The notes beneath the pieces were generated by a model. The model saw only the letters and a program-made list of their open reading frames with translations. It did no database searches and had not been told where the DNA came from. From the NCBI RefSeq assembly GCF_004343505.1, contig NZ_SLXU01000001.1:496001-560000 (forward strand): a stretch of 64,000 bases of DNA, read 5' to 3'. Shown here in pieces: positions 1-8,629 of this stretch; position 1 is the stretch's first letter; each line of letters begins with the position of its first letter. Made by a program: the position numbers and the translations under genes. The stretch is from Rhodovulum bhavnagarense (lineage in GTDB: Bacteria; Pseudomonadota; Alphaproteobacteria; Rhodobacterales; Rhodobacteraceae).

Positions 1-464
1 CGCTGCTGGCCGAACGGCCCGGCGCCACCGGCCTCGGCGTCGACATCTCCGAGGCTGCGCTGGCGGTTGCGCGAGACAACGCGGCGCGGCTGGAGGTCGG
101 GAGGGCGGATTTTCATCGGGCGGACTGGTTCGCGGGCATCACCGGGCGGTTCGACCTGATCGTATCCAATCCGCCTTATATCGCGCGTGACGAAATGCAG
201 GGCCTTGCCCCCGACCTCTTGCATGAACCGCGCGGCGCGCTGACCGACGAGGCGGACGGGCTGAACGCCTATCGCGCCATCGCCGGGGGTGTCGGCCATC
301 ATCTTGCGCCGGCCGGTCGGCTGCTGGTCGAAATCGGTGCGGGCCAGGCCGCGGGGGTCGGTGCGATCTTTGTGGCGGCCGGGCTTGAAATCCGGGCCGT
401 CCACCCCGACCTCGATGGCAGGGACCGCGTGGTCGAGGCCGCCATGCCGCGGCCAGGAGAGTAG
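1..464 (+). CDS. prmC: PrmC (HemK), release factor glutamine N5-methyltransferase, 5'-truncated
   Basis: This is the C-terminal part of an S-adenosylmethionine-dependent methyltransferase; the window edge removes the N-terminal half, and the reading frame begins at base 3. The NPPY catalytic motif, which positions the substrate glutamine amide, is encoded at 168-179 within SNPPYIARDE. It is followed by the family-typical stretch with HEPRGALT and, later, LVEIGAGQ. PrmC methylates the GGQ glutamine of release factors RF1 and RF2; an RF2 gene lies at 35.6 kb. In related genomes prfA lies just upstream of prmC, but that region is outside the window. The stop is TAG at 462-464. The call is secure despite the truncation. 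Confidence 0.93.
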   Translation, partial: LLAERPGATGLGVDISEAALAVARDNAARLEVGRADFHRADWFAGITGRFDLIVSNPPYIARDEMQGLAPDLLHEPRGALTDEADGLNAYRAIAGGVGHHLAPAGRLLVEIGAGQAAGVGAIFVAAGLEIRAVHPDLDGRDRVVEAAMPRPGE

Positions 465-707
465 CAGAAATGCGACGGCTTCGCCGTACGGCTCGGCAAA
501 TGGCCGCAGGTGGCGTATTTTACACTTGTCAGCGTCGGGCGGCCATGCTTAGTCAGAAGCGCGCTTGGAGGGGCCGGGGTGGCCCGCAGCGCAACAAAAG
601 CCAGACACAAGTCGGCACTTGAACACCGGACAGGGCACCTTTTCCGCCCGCGCGCGCCGCGGCTCCTGTCGGACAACGTCAAGACAAGGCTGGAAACCAG
701 ACTGAAC

Positions 708-1286
708 ATGAGATCATCCAAGTCACGTTCGCGCTCCAAGTCGAACCGTTCGCGGTCGATGGGCAATATCGTCAACCGCGTCTTCGACAGCTCCGGCCCG
801 GAGGGCAAGGTGCGCGGCACCCCGCAACAGATCATCGACAAGTACAACCAGCTTGCCCGAGATGCGCAATTGTCCAACGACCGGGTCGCTGCCGAGAACT
901 TCCAGCAGCATGCCGAGCATTACCTGCGCCTTCTCGGCGAGGCCCTGCGCGAGCAGGAAGCGCGCCGCGAACAGCAAGAGGCCCAGCAGGGCCGCGAACG
1001 TGGCCGCGCGCGCGAAAACGGCCCCGAGGACGATCAGCCCGCCCCTGAAACCCGGCGTGCCGACGATCCCGACACCGCCCCCGCCGTCCAGGACATGGCC
1101 GAGGGCGCAGAGGTGATCGAGTTCGCCGAAGGCGAAGAAGACAGCACGCTCGTCGACACGCCCGAGGAAAAACCCGCCCCCAAGGCCCGCCGCCCGCGCA
1201 AGCCGCGCAGCCCGGCAAGACCGGCCAGGGAAAGCGTTCGTGCCGAGGACCAGCCGACAGAGGCCGAAACCCCGGCCGCTGAATAG
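708..1286 (+). CDS. DUF4167 domain protein
   Basis: This gene encodes 192 residues. The start is ATG at 708, because the protein then opens with the very basic, serine-rich MRSSKSRSRSKSNRSRS tract typical of DUF4167 proteins. The domain follows (FDSSGPEGKVRGTPQQIIDK, then AENFQQHAEHYLRLL, roughly residues 22-85). The C-terminal half is low complexity, rich in E, A, P and R, and ends in a basic then acidic tail, so it is probably disordered. The function of DUF4167 is not established; the basic head suggests binding to nucleic acid or ribosomes, which is inference. The gene follows prmC, a neighbourhood common in alphaproteobacteria. A 243-base gap separates the two, in which I see no gene. 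Confidence 0.85.
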   Translation: MRSSKSRSRSKSNRSRSMGNIVNRVFDSSGPEGKVRGTPQQIIDKYNQLARDAQLSNDRVAAENFQQHAEHYLRLLGEALREQEARREQQEAQQGRERGRARENGPEDDQPAPETRRADDPDTAPAVQDMAEGAEVIEFAEGEEDSTLVDTPEEKPAPKARRPRKPRSPARPARESVRAEDQPTEAETPAAE

Positions 1287-1299
1287 CGCGGCCGCGGGA

Positions 1300-2139
1300 C
1301 TAGCCCGCCAACATCCGCGCCAGCGCACAGAATTGCGCGATCGAAATCTGTTCTGCCCGGTCGGTCGGTGCGATCCCCGCAGCTTCCAGAAGTCCCTCGA
1401 TCTCCGGCGAAAGTCCCTTCAGGCTGGCCCGCAACATCTTGCGCCTCTGCCCGAAGGCGGCTGCAACCACCCGCTCCAGCACTTCCGGATCGGCCGGGTA
1501 GCGCGGGGCGGGCAGGGCGGTCAGGTGAACCACCGCCGAGGCCACCTTGGGTGGCGGCGTGAATGCTTCGGGCGGTAGCCGCATCACGATCTTCGCATCG
1601 CTTCGCCATTGCGCCAGCACCGCCAACCGTCCATAGGCCTTCGATCCGGGCAGGGCCACGATCCTCTCGGCCACCTCGCGCTGGAACATCAGCGTCAGGC
1701 TTTCCCAGAAAGGTGGCCAATGCGCGGGTGTCAGCCAACGCACCAGCAATTCCGTGCCCACGTTATAGGGCAGGTTGGCAACGACCTTGATCGGCGGGCA
1801 TAAATGGGCTGTCACGTCCAGTCTCAGCGCATCGGCGTTGATCACCTCCAGCCGCCCGGGATAGGCGGCCGCGATCTCGGCCAGCGCGGGCAGGCAGCGC
1901 GCATCCTTTTCCACCGCGAGCACCCGGCGTGCGCCCTCGGCCAAAAGCCCCCGCGTCAAACCGCCCGGTCCCGGCCCCACCTCCAGCACATCCGCGCCGG
2001 CCAGTTCTCCGGCCGACCGGGCGATCTTGGCGGTCAGGTTCAGGTCCAGCAGGAAATTCTGCCCCAGTGCCTTCTTGGCGCTCAGCTCATGCGCCGCGAT
2101 CACCGCGCGCAAGGGGGGAAGGCCGTCGATCGCGCTCAT
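1300..2139 (-). CDS. rsmA: RsmA (KsgA), 16S rRNA adenine dimethyltransferase
   Basis: This gene encodes 279 residues. The protein dimethylates two adjacent adenines in the 3' terminal hairpin of 16S rRNA during late 30S assembly. The N-terminal [11 protein letters not shown] motif, the SAM-binding [13 protein letters not shown] stretch and the catalytic NLPYNV motif are all visible. The C-terminal part has the usual [11 protein letters not shown] helix. The start is ATG at 2139 ([17 protein letters not shown]); a longer in-frame extension to 2226 would overlap pdxA and looks non-coding. It is the last gene of the minus-strand envelope operon, 83 bases after pdxA, the same lptD-surA-pdxA-rsmA order as in Escherichia coli. 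Confidence 0.97.
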   Translation of the reverse strand: MSAIDGLPPLRAVIAAHELSAKKALGQNFLLDLNLTAKIARSAGELAGADVLEVGPGPGGLTRGLLAEGARRVLAVEKDARCLPALAEIAAAYPGRLEVINADALRLDVTAHLCPPIKVVANLPYNVGTELLVRWLTPAHWPPFWESLTLMFQREVAERIVALPGSKAYGRLAVLAQWRSDAKIVMRLPPEAFTPPPKVASAVVHLTALPAPRYPADPEVLERVVAAAFGQRRKMLRASLKGLSPEIEGLLEAAGIAPTDRAEQISIAQFCALARMLAG

Positions 2140-2222
2140 GGCTGTCCTTCTTCTTGGCTGAAATACCCGCCGGGGGTCCGGGGGTGGCAAACCCCCGGCG
2201 TCCTGCCAGGGGCGACGACCAC

Positions 2223-3197
2223 TCATCCGGCGCGCGCCCGCGCCATACGCGCCGCCATCTCCAGGGCGGCGATCAGACTTGACGGATCGGCGCGTCCCGT
2301 CCCCGCGATATCAAAGGCGGTGCCGTGATCTGGCGAGGTACGGATAAAGGGCAGGCCCAGCGTCACGTTTACGCCACCCGCGAAATCCAGCGTCTTGATC
2401 GGGATCAGCGCCTGGTCGTGATACATGCAGATCGCTGCGTCATAACCCGCGCGCGCGGCCGGGTGGAACATGGTGTCGGCCGAAAGCGGCCCGTCAATGC
2501 ACAGTCCATCTGCGCGCAACCGTTCCAGCGCCGGGACGATCAGGTCGATCTCTTCGCGTCCCATCGCGCCGCCTTCGCCTGCATGCGGGTTCAGGCCTGC
2601 CACGGCCAGCCGCGGCGCCGCGATGCCGAAATCTCGGATCAGCGCGGCATGGGTTATGCGGATTGTTTCGTTCAAAGCCCGCTCGGTCAGCGCGCCCGGC
2701 ACATCCCGTATCGCGATATGGATCGTCACCGGCACCACCCGGAGTGCCTCGCAGGCCAGCATCATCACCACCCGGTCCACGCCTGCCAGGTGCGCCAGGT
2801 ACTCGGTATGGCCGGGATAGGAAAAGCCCGCACCGTCCTGAAGCGCCTTCTTGTGGATCGGCGCGGTGCACAGCGCGCCCGCGCGTCCCGATTGTACAAG
2901 GTCCACTCCGCGGGCAATGGCCTCGATCACGCCGGCCGCGTTCTCGGGGGCAGGGCGGCCCGGCCTTGCCGGGGCGGGGAAATGCAATGGCAGCACCGGC
3001 AGCGCGCTCGCTGTGACATGCAGCGCCTCGGCGGGGTCGTGGATCTCGGCATGTGCGGTCCCCTCGGGCAGGTGTCGCGGATCACCGATCCATGCAAAGG
3101 GCAGACGCGCACCAAGGGTTTTCCAGGCCTTTACGGCGATCTCGGGGCCGATGCCCGAGGGTTCGCCACAGCTCATCACGATGGGACGTCCGGTCAT
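2223..3197 (-). CDS. pdxA: PdxA, 4-hydroxythreonine-4-phosphate dehydrogenase
   Basis: This gene encodes 324 residues. The enzyme oxidises 4-phosphohydroxy-L-threonine in DXP-dependent pyridoxal phosphate synthesis. The start [20 protein letters not shown] carries the family's opening GEP(S/A)GIGPE motif. The metal-binding histidines occur in [29 protein letters not shown] and the following ALIPIK segment, and the C-terminal [16 protein letters not shown] motif is intact. The ATG at 3197 overlaps the surA-like stop by four bases (ATGA), so translation is probably coupled. A longer in-frame extension upstream would lie inside the surA-like gene and was rejected. Confidence 0.97.
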   Translation of the reverse strand: MTGRPIVMSCGEPSGIGPEIAVKAWKTLGARLPFAWIGDPRHLPEGTAHAEIHDPAEALHVTASALPVLPLHFPAPARPGRPAPENAAGVIEAIARGVDLVQSGRAGALCTAPIHKKALQDGAGFSYPGHTEYLAHLAGVDRVVMMLACEALRVVPVTIHIAIRDVPGALTERALNETIRITHAALIRDFGIAAPRLAVAGLNPHAGEGGAMGREEIDLIVPALERLRADGLCIDGPLSADTMFHPAARAGYDAAICMYHDQALIPIKTLDFAGGVNVTLGLPFIRTSPDHGTAFDIAGTGRADPSSLIAALEMAARMARARAG

Positions 3198-4096
3198 GGT
3201 TCGCGGATGATCGCGGCGGCGCGCAGCTCTGCAAGATAGCTGTCGGCGTAGGATACGAGGCGCTGGTTTTGCAGCATCTGGCGAACCTGCCGACGGTCCA
3301 CGTCGCCCTCGCCCAGGTCCGGTGTGCGCGCGCACATCATGAGCAGCACCGTGGTTTCGGGCGTGCTGAGCCCCAGCGAGGTCTCGCCCTCGTCCAGGCG
3401 GGCGATCTCGCGCGCGATCGCCTCGGGCACCTCGCCCACGGCCCGTGTTTCGCGGATAAGCCTGTCCTCGGGCTGGCCGAGGGCCACGCCGAACAGGTCG
3501 TCGCAGGTGTCGATCTCGTGGCGCAGCTTTTCGGCGGCCGCGCGGGAGTTTCCGGGCATGAAGTAGCGTGCGTATTCCACCGCAACCGCGCGGTTTCCCG
3601 CGTTGTCCGATCCCTGGGCGGCCTGTGCGATCGCGCGGTCGATCTCGGCCTCTGTGATCTGCAGCCGGGGCGCAAAGCGGGCCTGTACCGCCTGCCGCCA
3701 TGCAATGCCCGAGCCCACGAAGTCGCGAAAGGTCTCTGGAGATATCCCCTGCTGGCCCAGCAATTCGATCAGTTTTTCGGTGGGCAGATTCCCGCGCGCG
3801 GCGAACTCGTCCATCCCGGCGCGCACCGCCTCATCATCCGGTATCGTGCCTGTCGCGCGTGCTGCCTGCATGCGCAGGCGGTCGTCGACAAGGAGGTCGA
3901 GTGACTTGTTCACCAATTCCTCGGGCGCGCCCAGCACGCGCATGAACCGTATCCGCTGGTCCAGCTCATAACCGGTGATAATGGTGTCGTTGACGATAAG
4001 ACGCGGCGCGAAAAGGCCGCCCTGCTGCGCCGTGCCTGGACCGGCCGTGATCAGGGCGAGGCCCGCCGCCGCCAGCCATAGCGTCACTCGCGTCAT
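3194..4096 (-). CDS. SurA-like periplasmic chaperone
   Basis: This gene encodes 300 residues. A signal peptide is visible (MTRVTLWLAAAGLALITAGPGTAQQ), followed by a SurA N-terminal chaperone domain opening with APRLIVNDTIITGYELDQRI. The region from about residue 160 to 270 sits where a parvulin peptidyl-prolyl isomerase domain belongs. It lacks the clear parvulin signature, so I read it as one degenerate parvulin-like domain, and isomerase activity is doubtful. SurA escorts outer-membrane beta-barrels to the BAM complex, and LptD, encoded directly upstream, is a known SurA client in E. coli. The gap to lptD is 25 bases and the stop overlaps pdxA by four bases. A longer start at 4180 would run into lptD. 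Confidence 0.85.
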   Translation of the reverse strand: MTRVTLWLAAAGLALITAGPGTAQQGGLFAPRLIVNDTIITGYELDQRIRFMRVLGAPEELVNKSLDLLVDDRLRMQAARATGTIPDDEAVRAGMDEFAARGNLPTEKLIELLGQQGISPETFRDFVGSGIAWRQAVQARFAPRLQITEAEIDRAIAQAAQGSDNAGNRAVAVEYARYFMPGNSRAAAEKLRHEIDTCDDLFGVALGQPEDRLIRETRAVGEVPEAIAREIARLDEGETSLGLSTPETTVLLMMCARTPDLGEGDVDRRQVRQMLQNQRLVSYADSYLAELRAAAIIREP

Positions 4097-4121
4097 GCTC
4101 TTCCTCCGTTCTGTCCCGGCA

Positions 4122-6287
4122 TCAGGGTGTGCAGCGCCGGGTATATTGGCCCGTGCCAGCCCCCGCGCCGAACCCGCCAAGCGAGACCGTCAGGCCGAAA
4201 TCGGTTGATGGGTCCACAGTAGTGGATGAGGTAAAGCGGCGCGAGAGGGAAAGATCGACCGTGATGCACTCGTTGCGGTATTCAAGGCCCAAGCTCGCAC
4301 TTGCGGTATCGCCTGCCACGAAATCATAGCGCCAGTCGGTCTTGCCGGTCCAGTTGTCGCGAAAACGATAGGCCGCGTCCAGCACCCATTCCGAGCGGTC
4401 CTCGGGGCGATTTTCCGCCAGGTTTGCCTCGGCCCAGAGAAGGCTTGAGCCAAGCTCCAGCCTGTCGGAAAACCAATCCACGCGCAGGTCGTTTCGCGTC
4501 ACCCCATTCCCGTCCAGCAGCATGCGATTGGCGAGGATCAGGTTGCCTGGAAGGTCGAGTTCGACCGCGGCCAGCCAATCCGAGTGAAGACCATCAAGCC
4601 CCGAACCGGGGGCAAACTGGCCGAGGTCCGCCTCGCGCCAGACCCGCCCGACGAGCAGCGCCAGAGACCAGCCGGAGGGATCGTGCCGGGTCCAGCCAAT
4701 ACCAAGATTGGCACGCAGGCCCGCCTCGCGCGCGTCTTCTCCGGCAAAGCGCGTCAGGGAAAACAGGTTCGCGTCGTCGAACTCCACCAGCACGCTGTCC
4801 TCGTTCGGGATGGTGCCGTCATCCTCGCGGCTCCAGGCCAATTGTACGACCGGTTCCAGCACATGGATTGCGCCGTCGCGCCCGGTCCGCGCCAGGGGCC
4901 AGCGCAACTCGACCGCGGCGGCCGGCGTCAGCCGCGTGGTCTCACCTGCAAGCAGGACATCGTCGGCCACTTTGACATGGTCAAGCGACAGTTCGGCAAG
5001 CCCGCCCAGAACCAGCCCCGGACCGATGACGCGCCGTCCTTCCCAATCGACGACGGCCGAGATGCGGCCGATATCGATCCCCTGTCCATAGGGATCGCCG
5101 TCGCCAAAGGGGACGCCGAGTGGCAGGTCGAACGCATCCTCCGAGCTGCGCCAGGCCCCATGCGCCGACAGTGTCAGCCCCGCGATTCCCCCCAGCCCCC
5201 GCGGTACGAAGCGGCGCCGGTAGACGAGATCGCCTACCAGCGCGGGTATCGTGGCGTTGGTTTCGGAATCGCGCAATGTCTTGAAATGCACGATATCGGC
5301 CGTGATCAACTCGTCCCTCCGGGCGCGGGTCAGCGATAGCGCGCTATCCAGCCGGTCCTTGTCGGAATAGTCGTAATCCAGCAGGTAGGCCGAGTCGGAA
5401 CTAGCCTCGATGTCATAGCTCAGCTTGAAATCTCGGGGCAGGTTGAACACGCCGTCCGCAAACAGGTAATAGCGCGTTTCTCCGTCCAGCAGGTCGTCGC
5501 GACTGATCGCGCCCTCGACGCGAAGATCGCCGCTTGCAAGCGCCTGACGGTAGCGCAATTCCAGCGTTCGGGTATTTCCGGTCGACAGGTATGGGGTAAG
5601 CGTGAGGTCTCGGTGCGGCCCGAGCTTGAGAAAGAAAGGTATCTTGAGCCCGGTGCCAAGCTGGTTGGTCGCGCGCAATTCGGGCACCAGAAACCCCGTG
5701 GCCCGCTTTAGCGTCGGATCGGGCAGGCGAAGGCGCGGCAGGTAAAAGACAGGCATGCCGGCAAGTTCGAGGCGTGCATGATCGAAATAGAGCTGTCTTT
5801 CTTCCTGGTCGTGGATGATCCGTCTGGCGCGGATCTGCCAAAGCGGAGTTTCCTGCATCGCGCAGACCCGGCAGGACGAGGCAACCGTCCGATCCAGCAG
5901 GGTGTATCGGCCGGCAACGCGCTGGATATCGGCGGCGGCGAGTTGCAACTGCTGGCGTAGAACCATCCTGGCAGAGTACAGGATTCCCTCGGTCAAATCG
6001 GTGGTTAGCGCAGCGCTATCGGCCAGCAATACCGTGTCCTTGCCGGTGATCAGAGCGATCGGTCCCTCGATGGACAGCGTTTCCGCGTTTCGGTCATAGA
6101 CCAGGCGGGCGGCGCGCAGCCGGGTGCCCTTGTAGACGATCTCGACATCGCCTTCGGCCACGAGCGTGGACATATCGCCCACGCTGATCCGGTCTGCGAC
6201 AAGTGTGGCGGGTTCTGGCATCTCCTGCCCGGTGACGGGCAGAGCCAGCGCGCAGAGCGCCGCCAACATGAGCAACAGCCGCCGCAT
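4122..6287 (-). CDS. lptD: LptD, outer-membrane LPS assembly translocon
   Basis: This gene encodes 721 residues. It opens with a signal peptide (MRRLLLMLAALCALALPVTG), followed by an OstA/LptA-like beta-jellyroll domain (about residues 25-135). Next comes the LptD beta-barrel, containing the family-typical RIIHDQEERQLYFDHARLEL and FYLPRLRLPDPTLKRATGFLVP stretches. An N-terminal cysteine pair (SCRVC) and cysteines near the C-terminus (NECITV and the final RRCTP) resemble the inter-domain disulfides needed for LptD folding in E. coli. The protein inserts LPS into the outer leaflet with LptE; no lptE is seen here. The start codon shares a base with the lptG stop (TGATG-type overlap), linking LPS export and insertion in one transcript. 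Confidence 0.95.
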   Translation of the reverse strand: MRRLLLMLAALCALALPVTGQEMPEPATLVADRISVGDMSTLVAEGDVEIVYKGTRLRAARLVYDRNAETLSIEGPIALITGKDTVLLADSAALTTDLTEGILYSARMVLRQQLQLAAADIQRVAGRYTLLDRTVASSCRVCAMQETPLWQIRARRIIHDQEERQLYFDHARLELAGMPVFYLPRLRLPDPTLKRATGFLVPELRATNQLGTGLKIPFFLKLGPHRDLTLTPYLSTGNTRTLELRYRQALASGDLRVEGAISRDDLLDGETRYYLFADGVFNLPRDFKLSYDIEASSDSAYLLDYDYSDKDRLDSALSLTRARRDELITADIVHFKTLRDSETNATIPALVGDLVYRRRFVPRGLGGIAGLTLSAHGAWRSSEDAFDLPLGVPFGDGDPYGQGIDIGRISAVVDWEGRRVIGPGLVLGGLAELSLDHVKVADDVLLAGETTRLTPAAAVELRWPLARTGRDGAIHVLEPVVQLAWSREDDGTIPNEDSVLVEFDDANLFSLTRFAGEDAREAGLRANLGIGWTRHDPSGWSLALLVGRVWREADLGQFAPGSGLDGLHSDWLAAVELDLPGNLILANRMLLDGNGVTRNDLRVDWFSDRLELGSSLLWAEANLAENRPEDRSEWVLDAAYRFRDNWTGKTDWRYDFVAGDTASASLGLEYRNECITVDLSLSRRFTSSTTVDPSTDFGLTVSLGGFGAGAGTGQYTRRCTP

Positions 6288-7387
6288 CAACCGTCCTCCA
6301 GTTGCAGCAGCACGCCAAGCGACATCAGGATACCGGCGGCAGGCGGGCTCCATGCGGCCAGCACGACCGGGATCTGTCCGATCTCTCCCAGCACCTGCGC
6401 GAAGTTGCGCAGGAAGAACAGCCCAAGCCCCAGCCCGAGCGCCAGCATCACCATCGTCCCGGTGCGCCCGAACCGGGTGTGGCGCATGGTGAAACTGGCC
6501 CCCAGCAGAACCATCGCCGCAAGCAACGCAGGTTGTGCGATTTCCATGTGCAACCAGACCTGGTGCATTCGCGCCGAGAAACCCGCGCGTTGTAGCCCCT
6601 CGATAAAGCCAGGCAATTCCCAGACCGGGATCGCGGCAGGGCTGGCAAAGCTGTCCCTGATCCTTTCGCGGGTCAGATCAGAGGGCAGCGCAAGACGACC
6701 ATGCAGGCCTGCCGCGGCCTCGGGGTTGGGAATGCCTGGGCCAAAATCCCAGCGTTTCGCATCCCGGATATCCCAGCCTTCGTCTGTCAGGGCGGCTCGG
6801 GCAGCCTCGATCCTCAGCCTCGGGCTGCCGTCGGGGGAAAAGCCAAGGAAGGTGACATCGGTGAATTCGGTGCCATCCGCGTTGGAGCGTGCGGCGCGGA
6901 TCACCATCTGTCCGCGCGCACTTCCCTGTCTTAGCCACAGCCCCTCTGGGCTGACCGAAAGGACCGAGGCATCTGAGCGGGCATAGCGGTTGGACACGAC
7001 GTCATATTTCTTGGCGGTCGCCGCGACGATCGGGTTGACAACCGCGACCGCGACCGTGCCCAGCACCAGCGCGGCCACCAGAGGCGCGGCAAGGCTGCGC
7101 AGGGCCGAGCGGCCCGCGGCGCGCGTGACCACCAGTTCCGAGGTGCGCGCGAGATCGAGAAACAGCGCCACCGTCGCCAGCAGGACGATCAGAGGCAAAA
7201 GCGCGTAAAGATCGCCTGGAACCTTGAGCGCCGAAAGGTGTAGCGCCTCTGCTGGCCCAATGACGCCGATCTCGAACCGGCGGAGCTGTTCGACCATGTC
7301 GATCAGCAAGAACAGGATCGCGAAAACGCCGCTCACCCCCAGAAACACGAGGGCGAACTTGCGCGCGAAATAGAGGTGTAAGGTCAT
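6287..7387 (-). CDS. lptG: LptG, LPS export ABC transporter permease
   Basis: This gene encodes 366 residues. LptG is an inner-membrane subunit of the LptB2FG complex that extracts LPS from the inner membrane. There is one N-terminal membrane helix (FARKFALVFLGVSGVFAILFLL), then a pair of helices with the conserved ELVVTRAAGRS coupling segment, a periplasmic jellyroll region, and three C-terminal helices (ending AAWSPPAAGILMSLGVLLQ). It belongs to the YjgP/YjgQ family. Its start overlaps the lptF stop by four bases and its stop overlaps the lptD start. The alternative upstream start at 7489 would lie inside lptF. Confidence 0.94.
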   Translation of the reverse strand: MTLHLYFARKFALVFLGVSGVFAILFLLIDMVEQLRRFEIGVIGPAEALHLSALKVPGDLYALLPLIVLLATVALFLDLARTSELVVTRAAGRSALRSLAAPLVAALVLGTVAVAVVNPIVAATAKKYDVVSNRYARSDASVLSVSPEGLWLRQGSARGQMVIRAARSNADGTEFTDVTFLGFSPDGSPRLRIEAARAALTDEGWDIRDAKRWDFGPGIPNPEAAAGLHGRLALPSDLTRERIRDSFASPAAIPVWELPGFIEGLQRAGFSARMHQVWLHMEIAQPALLAAMVLLGASFTMRHTRFGRTGTMVMLALGLGLGLFFLRNFAQVLGEIGQIPVVLAAWSPPAAGILMSLGVLLQLEDG

Positions 7388-8502
7388 GCCCGGGTCTCCC
7401 CCGGCAGGCGCCGCCGCCGGCCTGAGAGCGTGATCAGCAAGGCGCCCATCGCGATACCTAGGCCCGGTGCGAGGTAGCTGACCATCCACAGGCTTGCATC
7501 GCGCCTGGCCATATCGGCCGCAGAGTTGTCGACGAGGTGGACCCCGATCAACAGCACCACCGCCAGCGCGATCTGCCGTCCGACGCCAAACCGTGAAAAC
7601 CCGCCCAGCAAGAGCGCCCCATAACCGATCAACGCCCCTGCCACTGCGAGAAGAGGTGCGGAAAAGCGGGCATGGGCCTCTTGCAGAGCTTCGGCGCGCG
7701 TCGCCCCGGTCGCCCGCAGCAAGGCGTGTGGCGGATCAAGAAGCGTAAGCGTGGACTGGACCCTGAGCCGCTGTGGCTGGGGTACGCGGGCGGCCAGCAG
7801 AGCGCCAATATCATAGGTGAAATCGTCAAAACCCGCAGTCGACAGACGCCGCGTCTCATGGATGAGGACCTGCGCCATTCCGTCGAACATTACCAGCTTG
7901 GGGCCGGTCTCGCTCTCGACGAGCAGGGCGCGCTTGGCGGTGTAGGTGGTACGCCGGTCCTCGCGCCGCGCATCCGACAGGAACATGTCGCGCAATTCGC
8001 CCGCCGGGGTAATTTCGCGGATGTAAAACGTGATGCCGGGGGCGGGGTGGAGGAACTGCCCTTCTGACATGAACCGGGCGGTGATATCGCGAGAAATCTC
8101 GTTGCTTCGCTCGGAAAGCTGGGCCTGGCTGGCCGGCACCAAGGCATGGGTCAGAACCGAGGCGATCAGCGCCACGATCGCCCCGAAGACCAGCACTGGC
8201 CGCGCGAGCCGCCAGGGGCCGCAGCCGACCGCCTGCATCACAACCAGTTCGCTTTCGTTGGTCAAGCGGTTCATCACCTGGATCGTCCCGGCAAAGGCGG
8301 CCAGCGGTAGAACCAGGCGGATTATATTGGGCAGGCCGAGCGCGGTGAATTCAAGGAATACAAGCGCCGATTGCCCGTCGCCGATCAGTTGTTCAAACAG
8401 TTTGACCGCCTGGTTGAGCCAGTAGATCGACACCAGGACAAGCGCGAAGAAGCTGAACAAGATGGTCAGCTGCGACAGCATATATCTGTCGAATCTGGGC
8501 AC
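7384..8502 (-). CDS. lptF: LptF, LPS export ABC transporter permease
   Basis: This gene encodes 372 residues and is the first gene of the six-gene minus-strand operon lptF-lptG-lptD-surA-like-pdxA-rsmA. It shares the LptG plan: an N-terminal helix (MLSQLTILFSFFALVLVSIYWL), a membrane pair around LPLAAFAGTIQVMNRLTNESELVVMQAVG, a periplasmic domain (about residues 125-265) and C-terminal helices. The SELVVMQAVG coupling-helix sequence contacts the LptB ATPase in characterised homologues; lptB is not in this window. The 127-base gap to the divergent pepA must hold the operon promoter. Confidence 0.94.
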   Translation of the reverse strand: MPRFDRYMLSQLTILFSFFALVLVSIYWLNQAVKLFEQLIGDGQSALVFLEFTALGLPNIIRLVLPLAAFAGTIQVMNRLTNESELVVMQAVGCGPWRLARPVLVFGAIVALIASVLTHALVPASQAQLSERSNEISRDITARFMSEGQFLHPAPGITFYIREITPAGELRDMFLSDARREDRRTTYTAKRALLVESETGPKLVMFDGMAQVLIHETRRLSTAGFDDFTYDIGALLAARVPQPQRLRVQSTLTLLDPPHALLRATGATRAEALQEAHARFSAPLLAVAGALIGYGALLLGGFSRFGVGRQIALAVVLLIGVHLVDNSAADMARRDASLWMVSYLAPGLGIAMGALLITLSGRRRRLPGETRA

Positions 8503-8629
8503 TTATCCCCCCAAGGATAGCGGTTTCGCGAGACACTAGAACAATCGGCAGTGGTCGAAAACTGCTATCTGGTCAAGTTCGGGACAGAACACTAGGTAGA
8601 GGGCAACCAACCGGAATACGGAGCCAGCC

